Below, piece after piece: positions 48,961 through 60,200 of a stretch of DNA of 64,000 bases (position 1 is the stretch's first letter; the number at the start of each line of letters is the position of its first letter). The position numbers were made by a program, and so were the translations under genes. The notes beneath the pieces were generated by a model. It had not been told where the DNA came from. It was given only the letters and a program-made list of their open reading frames with translations, and ran no database searches. Origin of the DNA: Lycorma delicatula (Eukaryota; Arthropoda; Insecta; Hemiptera; Fulgoridae); assembly GCF_047948215.1 (NCBI RefSeq), contig NC_134455.1, positions 164,778,575-164,842,574 of the forward strand, in the 5' to 3' direction.

Positions 48961-49752
48961 GCGTAAAATGCATTTTTATTTATTTTCTTTGCAACAAATT
49001 TTCTTTGATTTCCGATTATAGTTGATTATTTTTCGACAACGATGAGAATAAATTATAAAAATTTTACAACCTTATTGTAATCAAACCTAGGACCATGATA
49101 TGCGCCAATCGGTTTGGTGCATGACGTGCCAAAAAATTCAACCTGTCATGTGTCTCCACATATAAGTATTTAAAATGGCCAAGGTACCTGTTAATAGCTT
49201 TATTATAAACACATTTTATAGCAATGGCATTAAATATTATCACTCAAAATTTGTTATTAATTATCAAGTAGAGAATTACATAAAAGAATAATCATGTATT
49301 TAAAAAAGAAATATATTTTTGTACAAAATATATTTTGATCTTATGTACCATTGAAATGTTAATTAAATATAGTAGTAATAATAATTAATTGTATCTATTT
49401 GAAACTATGTAAGCTACAACATAAGATAATTATATCCCTTTGTACTTGAAGAAGAATTTACTTGGAAACAATATCTTATTAAGTAATTGGATGAACATAA
49501 TATGTAAATGCAAGATGTTTTGAAAAATTCTTATGAGTATTTTCATACATTATTTATAATTGCTATTTCATTGTTTAAACCAATTTACTAATTTTTAGAA
49601 TGAAATCTAGGATGTAAGTATTTTAATTGATTAATTGTTTAATTGATTTGTAATGCAAATGTCTTAAACAATTGTCTTCAGTCTATGTAATGTTTAATTA
49701 ATGATTATTATCTTTCAGCTCTTAATATTGTAGCTGTGAATCTGCATAAAAT

Positions 49753-49875
49753 ATGCATGCTGCTTTAGCTTCAGGATTAATTTTTACAGCTTTTCTACAT
49801 TTTTGTTTTGGTCAAGTCCCATTTCTTGGACCATGTCCTGAAATGCACACTATGTCTGATTTTGAAACAAACAAG
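49753..49875 (+). CDS. Lipocalin coding exon 1
   Basis: Codes for 41 residues: signal peptide, then VPFLGPCPEM with the first structural Cys (28). The ATG at 49753 is chosen because the nearby ATG at 49757 hits a stop after two codons. Donor AAG|GTAATT. The intron is 3.9 kb, phase 0. Confidence 0.9.
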
Positions 49876-51202
49876 GTAATTTATAAATTTCTGTATTTTA
49901 TGTATAATTAAGGATTTGATTTCAGAATAATATGGTTTTAAGTATCACATTTTTATTAAGATTTCTCAACCTTAAACTGGTTTGGAACTGTCAAAATTAT
50001 TATTGTATTGATAATGTCTTGTCCCATCAATCTTTAATGATTGTCATCTTTATTGATGAGTGAAACTCATTGTAAAGCAAAATAATCTAAAATTTAAAAA
50101 AAATGTATACTAAAGGCTAATATAATAAAGAAAGTAGCTGTTTACCAATCATTTCTTATTTATTATTGGCTAAGAAATTAATTGCCTCCTCCACCTTCCT
50201 TGCTTATAGATCCTCTGAGAGTAAATCATATATTACAAGGATGAATTTATAACTTTTGTTGCTAAATAACATTATTGATGGTAAGTTATAGAATTAGTAA
50301 GTTATAGAATTAGTTTTCTGTTTTATTAGTAATATGATTTATTCATTACAGAGGAAAAAACTCATCACACAGAAGGAGTTAAACAGGATTGTTTGCATGT
50401 TATGCATTTCATGAAAGTTCTTTCTGTTTATGAACTAATATTTTATTTAAATATCTGTAGCCTTCCAATTTCACCAAACTACAAAAATAGATATTTATTT
50501 ATATAACACAAGAATCGTTTTTACAACAGCCTACTAGTTGGCATTTTTGCCAATCCAGTTTATCAATAAAGTTCTACCAATATTTAAAAAATTTTTAAAT
50601 CTTTTCTTTAACCTCATTATGTCGCTTTCATTTTTCAAGCTTTTAATCTATGCTTTATTTAATATTTGAAAACATGCATAATTAATTAATTTGCTTGTTT
50701 CACTTTTACCTGACTAACCATTAAAGACTGGTCTGTGTTTAGTGAAAGAGTTGAATGAAAAGTTAAATAGTGTTTATTTACAGAAAAATAATTAATTAAC
50801 TTGGAGAATCTTGCAACTGCACATAAGTTGTTGAATGAGCGAATAACAGTTTGTCATATTACTGAACGAATTTTTACATATTAAAGTGAGAGAAAGAGTG
50901 AGAGGGGGAGGGAGAGTGCAATATTCAACTTTAAATTGTAACCTTAGATAACTTTATTATAAAGTAATAGCTTTAAATTAAATAATTAAATTATGTTTAA
51001 ATGAAGAAATGCATGACAGGTCTTCCTGTCAGCATCTCTGTGATGTGTACTGTTTGTATTACTGTACATTATATGTATATTTATAAATGATGTCTAGTAA
51101 TATTATAGAAATATTAAGGCTTCATTTCATATATATCACATGGTAATTATCTTAATTTATTAGAATGTATATTTAAGTTGATGGCAAATATTATAAATTC
51201 AT

Positions 51203-51263
<61 letters not shown>

Positions 51264-54200
51264 CTAACATCTTTCTTACTGCTATTACAAGCACAAAATA
51301 AAAAATAAAACAAATAGTAAATCCCTACGAATAACATAACTAATACTACTCTTGACAATTTAAAAATTGTTATGTTTTTAACAAAATCATATACGAAAAC
51401 AAACAACAAAGAGTAAACCAAACATGAAAATGCAAAATAACTAATCAAACAATAAGCCATCAGTACCAACAAATCAAAAAATAAAAACAAAAATAAAAGT
51501 TGAACTATGTAAACTTTAACTTGAAAAAACCATAAATAATTATAAACTACTATTAAAACTTTATAACCCTCAATATCCCCTTCTGACACCAGTGTCGCGT
51601 CTTTCGCGGCTCGATCAGGATATTGAGAGGTTGACAATTTAGAATGTTTATATAATTACAGTTTATTGGTTTAAAATGTTACAACCAGACAAATTAATAA
51701 TAATAGCAATGGTGATAAATACAATAATGGTAATAATAAGTGACAACAATAAATTAATTAATAAACACAAATATTAATATAGTAATTACAACCACAATAA
51801 TAATCACGATAACAGCAGTAAACAATAATAATATTACATGTCAATAACAACAAATCAATCAATTAATACATAACATAATATAATCAAAACAGTATGCATG
51901 ACATAAAAACAGAGCAAAATAACATTAACAAAAGAAACCGCTAGTCTTAACTACTAGTCTTATATTAACAAAAAATCGTATAGTGTTCACTTACAAATAC
52001 CTTTGCTGTCTACCCTAAAGTTTATGAAAATGAAGTTTATTGCATTATTTCTTTCACTTATACGCTTATAGTTTTATATTGTAACTCACCGATAGTATTT
52101 CTTGTTTACTGGCGTCATCTTACTCGTATCGAACTGGATTCAAGACTCTCCTCGCTGGACTGACGTTTCGCACTCTCGTCTCGTAGACTCACACCTGTGA
52201 CTTTCCTCGCTGGACCGATGTGGTAACGTCTCGCTGAATTGGTTTGCAGAACTCCACCGAACCCACACAACTCTCAGCCTCTCCTCGCTGAACTCCTTGC
52301 AGAACTGCCCTTGCGGGATCGATGCCGTAACGTCTCGCAGACTGATTCTAACAGAACTCTTTTTTAGCTGGTCTTTCAGAGCTATTTATACTGCTAGCCT
52401 CTTTACCTGCCGAACCTGACCCAAGTCGAAGCGTGAGAACGGTCGACCGAGGCTTTTGTTCTCATGAATTTCAAACGATTTGATGAAAATCGTTCTTGAA
52501 AAAATAAATCATAAAAAACATACCTGGAACATATGTGATGATTTAAAAGTTATAGCTATTTTGTTAGGCATGCAGTTAAACTGTAATAAGTACATGTGTT
52601 TTCTTTGCGAATGGGACAGCCGAGCTAGGGATAAATATTATGTTACCAAAGAGTCGAAGAAACGAGACAACTTAACTCCAAATGGGAAAAATATTATTCA
52701 TGAGCCCTTAGTTAACCCAAAAAAATATTTTTACCCTTTCTCCATATCAAGCTAGGACTAATGAAAAATTCTGTAAAAGCAATGAAGAAGGATAGTCCCG
52801 GATTTTTGTACATCACGGAGAAATTTCCAAATGTAAGAGAAGGAAAAATTAAAGAAGGAATATTTGTTGGTCTAATAAGAGAGTTGGTCAAAGATGATGT
52901 ATTTCACTCAATGTTAAATAATGTAGAAAGTAAAGCTTGGGGTTCATTTAAAAACGTTTGCAAACTCGGCAAACAAAAATCCGACAATTATCATAATATT
53001 GTTAATTAACTTCTTACTTCATACAGAGCTATGGGATGTAATATGTCTTTGAGAATACATTTCCTCCATTCACATCTGGATTTTTCCCGGACAAACTCAG
53101 AGACATAAGTGATGAACATAGTGCGCATTTCCACCAAGATAGTTCGGTGATGGAAAGACGCTATAAAGGGAAATGGAATGCTAACAAGCTAGCCGATTAC
53201 TGTTGGACATTAATTCGGGATGTGCCTGAGGCTAATTATAAAAGAAAAGCATCACCTAAAATCATTCTTCCACAGGTATGGTCATGCAAAATTATAAATT
53301 TTACATATTTTAACCATATTTTCCCTTAATTTTTTTTTAAGCATAATTTATTTAAAACTAAGGGTGATAGAAAAATAGTATTTACAGATCTGTTATGTAA
53401 GCAAAAAGCAATCCAAGAAATGGTATCACACTTACAGAAACATTAAATTTTTTTTTTTTTGGTCTATCAATGTTATCATTACTTTTTTTACAAAAACTTT
53501 CATATCAAGTTTCATCATGCTTCTCACTGATTACAATATTATTAGATTATAATACTAATTTTTTTACAATCTTTATTTAATGATTATAAAACTACAAACA
53601 CACTTAGGAATTGTTTATTATAATGAGGAAAATTTGTAAAAGGAAATATATAAACACATTGTAATTAAGTAATTAATAATTACAGGCATAATATATTTAA
53701 ATATGTAGGGTATTGTATTTACATATAAAAAAATTATTTTACTGATATTTTTTGTTTCTTATTTACTGTTTGTTTGCACAGTATTTAGGAAAGTGGTACG
53801 AGGCAGAAAGGTATTTCTCAGTGTTTGAATTTGCAGGCAAGTGTGTCAGTGCCAATTATACTGTAGGAGAAGATGGAAGGCTGACAATCACAAACAAACA
53901 AACAAGTTCCTTGTCAGTTACTTTACTTTCGTTTCTTGTTAATTTATGATAAGATGGTTGTGTGTGTATGCATGCTTCTGTGTCAAGGGGTTGTTTTGAA
54001 TTGTAATAAATATATATATACACACGGATTTAATAGAGGCAGCATAGGACTTTTATAGGGAAGGAATGGTTGAGTGAGCTATGTTAAAGACAACATAATT
54101 TTGGCACCGGCCTCCATGGTGCGAGTGGTAGTGTTTTGGCCTTTCATCCGGAAGTCCCGGGTCAGGCATGGCATTTTTCACACACACTACAAATCATAAT

Positions 54201-57200
54201 TTTGGCAATGATTTTCAAGATTAACAATCCACTTAAATAATTACAGTAAAATTATCAATCTTTTTTGATTAAGCATTTATCTTATTTTCAAAATTAAAAA
54301 CCTGTTTATTCATCTTTATAAGCTAAATAAGAAAATCACTATGGTAATAAAATAATCACTACTATGATGGAGGATGTAATGATTTCTGAAGGGTGATGAT
54401 TTCATTAACAACTGCAGTATTATCCTATCCTGTTATCTATTAAAATGGTATGTGCAGTTAACTCCCATATCCACCTACATTCACATGAAAAGAATGGGAG
54501 TGTTATGAGGTAATATATATAAGCAGTTCTGATGCTGAAATTTTTGTTTATTGGTGTGGACTTGTCACAATTTTTTTTAATGTAGGGCATTATTATTTAT
54601 AATAGTGAAAGACACTATTATTTATAAAGTACACTTTGTGTATACTTTATATTCACATAAGTATAATCAAACACAGTAGTAACAATAATTTTTTTAATCA
54701 CCTTCAGCAGACCTGAAGAGCTTTGCTGTTACCCCAGAGGAACACAAAGGGTCAGACGGCAAGAACAGATTGAGGGAAATACAGCAGAGCAGCATGAGCC
54801 ATAGTGTGCTAGTAAAATAAAACATAACTGATCCCCTACAATGAGCTGAATATTGTCACTAAAAAAAGAGGCTCCATTTATGATACAACAGGATAAAAGA
54901 AGCAACACAAAACTCACTAAAATTATGATTCAGTTTAGGAAGTTACAAAATCTGCAGCAAATTATCAAATGTTTTGAGAAATCAAAATATGTACATAACC
55001 ATGATTGTCACAGATACATTGATTCATTGATAGATACACTGATTCAAATCAAGTATTTATCAGTCATCAGTCTGACAGTGACTTCAATATTTGATCCAAC
55101 TGCAAAAAGAAAAACGTTAAAGCAGTTAATGTTGAATAATTTTAAATAAAACCAAGCCAAGAGTCAGAAATTTTGTGCTGGATACGTTAAAAAAAAAGAA
55201 CAAAAGATCTCAATGATGTTAGAAAAAAGGTCAGAACACAAATTGGACAGAAATTACAGAGTGCTAGGTTGAAGAATAAATCTGAAAAGCGAAAAGTGCA
55301 TCCATTCATAACATATAGATGTCAGGAATGTCAATATTAACTCAGTTAAATATATTTTTCAGTAGTGAAATCAGCTGAGTATTCTTCAGAAACAAGTGAT
55401 ATAGAGACTAAAATAGTTCCCTAATCACAAGAGTGTCTCATGTGACATTCTAATTGTATTCAACAATCAACTGCAGCAAAAAGCAGGTAAATGTGCATAA
55501 TTTATTGTCGAGAGCACCTATAATATTTTCTTGTACTGATTACAAAATAAATTCCAACTTCATGACCGATTTACTCCTTAAGAAGCATTTTAAATTATAA
55601 ATTTATCAGTAAAAAAAGACTGCTTTGACTGTTTACATTTTATTAAAATCTTCATGGACACGAGTCGATTCTGTTTTTAAATCTTCAAAGTTTTTTATTT
55701 TATTTTTAGCAACACTATCTCATCTTGAAAACAATTTTTTACATTTACTGCTCTCTAAATTGCTATCTACAAAAAGAGAGGAAAATAATCTTTTTTTCCT
55801 TGAAAGATAAAATTTTATAATACAGTTCAATGGAATTACACTGATTTACTTTTTAATCTAAAGTTCAGGATATACTTATAAATTTACATTGGAGTATATT
55901 TTTTATTATCTATGCTCTCATCAACTGAAGAACAATAATCATAGATTATTTTAAGCAGTTATTTTTTATTACATGGATAATTCATGACCCATTAAAATTA
56001 AAAATCCTCTAATATTTATCAGAATTATTTGTTGAAATGCTTATTTAGATCAAGTAAAAATAATTTTTTTTTAACCTCCAGAAACACTGTTAATTATTGC
56101 TTCAGAGGATGAAATGAATGATTTGTAGCATGTGTGAAAATGCCATGCCTGGCCGGGATTCAAACCCAGGACCTCCAACATGGCATTTTCTCACACACTA
56201 CAAATCATTCATTTCATCTTCTGAAGCAATAATTAATGGTGGTCCCAGAGGTTAAAAAAAAAATAAAAATAATTTAAATAATTAAAAAGCAAAATAACTG
56301 GCTAATCTTAACATAAAAGAATTTATAAAAAGGATCAGATTGTATATTTGATAGTAATAATTAAATTACAATAGTTGTTTTGTAAATAGTGAAATTTATA
56401 GATTTATGTACATACTCATGGTGGTAACTTACAAATTTGTTAAAAACTTATCCTACTTAAAAACTTTCCAGCTAGTCTTTTCATACTGAAATAACTTGAG
56501 AAACATGCTATGTGCGTGAAAGTACTTCTACACATCAGCCGTATTGTCACAAAATATTTAATGTTATTTTTATTTTTAAATACTTCTCTGGTCCTGTCAT
56601 AGTAATGGTTGTTTTTTAATTATTATAGTAATTAACATTGCAGTTTTTGACAAGATGATTGTAATAAGTAATCATTGCTTGAAAAATGGAGTGGACAATA
56701 AAACATCAGAACTACAGAGTCCATATTGATTAAAAACAATAAGAAGACTATTTTTATTTCAGTTAACAACATAAAGCAGAATCTTTTGTTTGTTTCACCT
56801 GGGTAAAATGGTCAAAATGAGGGACTTTCATGTGTGCCCCTTCTACACTATGTTCTATGTACTTTTCTTTAAGTTTTTTAAGACAAATTTGAGAAAAGAA
56901 ACAAAATTTAAAAAATTTGTTTTAAGGTGAACAACATGTGTAGGTCTCAATATTTTACAATTTTGAAGAAATTCTTTTTTTAACTTGACTTTAATTTCAT
57001 AATTCTGTATTTTATTACTCCAATAATTGTGTGGAGTGAAGAAATTCAGAAATATGGCATGCAGTTTATTGTTGAGAAGAGTAAAATGATTGTCAAAGAC
57101 AGAAAAAGGGGAAACTCAATTGACATAACTATGAATGATAGAAAAATAGAAAGGGTAAAGAGTTTACTTATCTGGGGACAATTTTTTTTGAGGATGGAAG

Positions 57201-60200
57201 AATGGTTAAATAAATAAGTACAAGAATACAGAAGGCAAGTGGATTTTATCACAATGTAAGAAGACTGATTTGGAATAAGAAGGTAACTACACAACATAAG
57301 AGTGTTATGTATTAAACCTACTTTGTGCCAATTCTTACCTACATGGCAGAAATCTGTACAGGTGTTTGAAAGATGAAGGGTAGAATACAGGGAGCAGAAA
57401 TGAAATTCAGCGAAGCATGCTAGGGAAGACAAGAAGAGATAGGATAAGTAATAGTATGATTAGAGAGGAACTAAAATTGGGAAGTCAGTCAAGTTAAATG
57501 GAAAATTTAAGCTCAGGTGGTTTGTGCATATTGAAAGGATGGATGAGGGAAGATTACCAAACAGGATGCTGCATGCAGCTGAAACAGAAGACCAAGCAAG
57601 GGTGGACCAAGAATGAAATGGATGAATAGAGTGATGGAGAAAGTGAGAAATTTTGTTGAAGTTTCAATCAGAAGTAACTTCGATTAAAGGGATCTGAAGA
57701 TGATGATGATTATATGAAATATATAATCAACATCCAGTTACAACTGTTGCATCTTTGTTTTGGGGAGAGATGAATTTTATGACAAATAAAATAATGTAAC
57801 CCTGATAGGGATTTGAACCTAGAACCTTCTTTCTGGATGAAGGAAGGCAGGCTATAACTCCATTATGGAAGCCAGTGGGATGCTGACCATTGCTATATAT
57901 GAATTTTAAAACATATGTTTATACTAGTGTAGTGTATATTGTATGTATCTACTACATATTTAAAATAAATTTGCTGAAGATTTGATATATGTTGTATATA
58001 ACATAAATACACACATTTGTGTATTATAGTTATGTTTTTGTTAATAAAATGTAAAAGCAGATTCAGAAGAAGAAATGAAAATCTGCACTTTTCCATTACA
58101 AAACATGCTTGTTTACATTTTATTCATAAAACCTAGGTAGTTTTGTTTCACAAAGCAAGACCAAAGGAGATATATGCTACTGAAAATAAGTATGTACAAA
58201 AGTACACCTGAGGCCTTTCATATTTGCCAGATGTATGAGTGAAGCTTTGATGGAGTAAGAAAAAATATATGTTTATATTGTTGGATTATCAAATACAATA
58301 CTTAATTAGATATTTTCTGATAGCATTAAATAATTATCTCTAGGGAAATTAATAAGCATTAGATCCTTATATTAAAATTAACCAAATGAAATACTATACA
58401 TTAAAATACACAGACTATGAAACAAGTAATCTTTTTCAGATTTACATATTATGTAAGATTTTCCTGATTTTTTATTTAAAAGTTCGGATAGTAATTATTA
58501 ATTCATTAAAAGATACTACAAAAAACCTTTTCAAATATATTTATGAGTAATTATAACCCAGTTTTAAATAAAATAGTGCTAGATACAATTTTTATACATC
58601 ATTTATACTCAAATAGATATACCTTATATTGAAATTCAGAGTATTTATTCTAGTGTAAAAAAAATAAAGAAAACTTTAATTTTTATTCATTTAGTTTGTA
58701 AAAAGAAGAAAACTGAAAAATGTTTCAGGACTGGAATACAGTCAACAATGGAAGGAGAAGTTCGCCTTGAAGAAAGAATGGATTCATCAAAACTGAATGT
58801 TAGATTCCCTTCATTACCAGGTTTGATAAAATACATTAGATAATATTATAATAATATTTATTACATTAAAAAAGTATTTAATGTTTTGTATTTCACAAAG
58901 AATAATGATCAGTAATTTATGTCAATGTGTATGAGCATGCTCACACTGACTTTATAATTGTGTATGTGAAAGCACCTCTCATGGTGATTGGTGCACTCAC
59001 CATGACAGTAATTTTATGTTCAATCAAACACAACTAGATTGACTGAATATTAATATTAACATAAACTTCATTATCAGCTGTATTTCTATGTCAACCATTT
59101 TTAAAATTAAATTACACAAGTATTTTTGAGATTTTTTATGTGATGGTCAGTAGTGAAAATTATGTAAAAGTTAATTAATGTTTATCACCCATTTAACAAA
59201 GTATTGTATGTCAAAAACAGTGGTTTTTACCCCAATTTATTGGTTTTCATCCAAGATTTCTCAAAAACTACTGGAGGTATGGTTCTAGGACTTCTTTTTG
59301 ATGACATTTCAGGTCAAAAACCATAAGAAATCACTAATTCTGCCCTTAATTAACATTCTAAAAATGGATGGGTTATGATATATCTTTAGAAAATGTTAAT
59401 GTAAAATAGATTTTGTTCAGTTTATTATTAAAAATTAATTAATAATTTTAGTTGTATAAAAATTATGTACTAATTCTGAAGGAGTCAGGTTTTCTCTGTA
59501 GATGTGGATAACACAAGTGAATGTGACTCTTGTAACCTGTATAGCATACTTGGAATCTAAAATTTACAACATGTCTCAGGATTAAGCCTGCATAAGACAC
59601 ATGACAAATTGTTTTGTATGACATTCGCTTATGAATCAGTATATCTTTGGCCAAAATGAGTTAATGAAGCATTTAATTAATATAGTAAACAATTTTTTTT
59701 CTCTTTCTTTTAAGAAAATATATTCTGTTCCGAAAAAGAACAGAAACTACAATAAAATAACATTTATTTCATTGTAGGTAAATATGCTTAACAATATTAT
59801 CTATGCTATAAAACAAGAGAATGTATATCTTTTTTTGTATATGAATTTTCTCTTTGTAGGGATTTTATGTAGAAGGTATTTTACACTACCATAAAAATAA
59901 TACAGAAAACAGTTTTAAAAAATTCCCTGTTACTAAAGAATTATCTACATTTCCTAGTTAAGATAAAAAATAACAACTTAGAAACTTATATAAGATAAGA
60001 AAATACAACCCACTTTACTGATTGTTTCCATCACTTTCCAAAAATGAGAGAGTGTGATATCAAAATATTGTAATAGTTGTATTGTAATAGTTGTTACTTC
60101 CTTATAATAAAATTGGTTTAAATTAATCATTTTAACTTAAATGAGTAGTTAGACATTCAGCTCTGAATTACTGTTGGCTTGACAGTGTGGCATCTTGCAG

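Noticed and set aside
51191..51637. 148-codon minus-strand hydrophobic ORF ending in CVCVCV
   Set aside because: It crosses the (CA)n tract and the LTR-like leader. Its membrane-like look comes from AT-rich composition.
53901..53923. Alternative exon 2 donors ACAA|GTTCC and TTGTCA|GTTAC
   Set aside because: Both put exon 3 in a wrong frame that hits a stop or loses the family sequence. Only CTT|GTCAGT keeps it.
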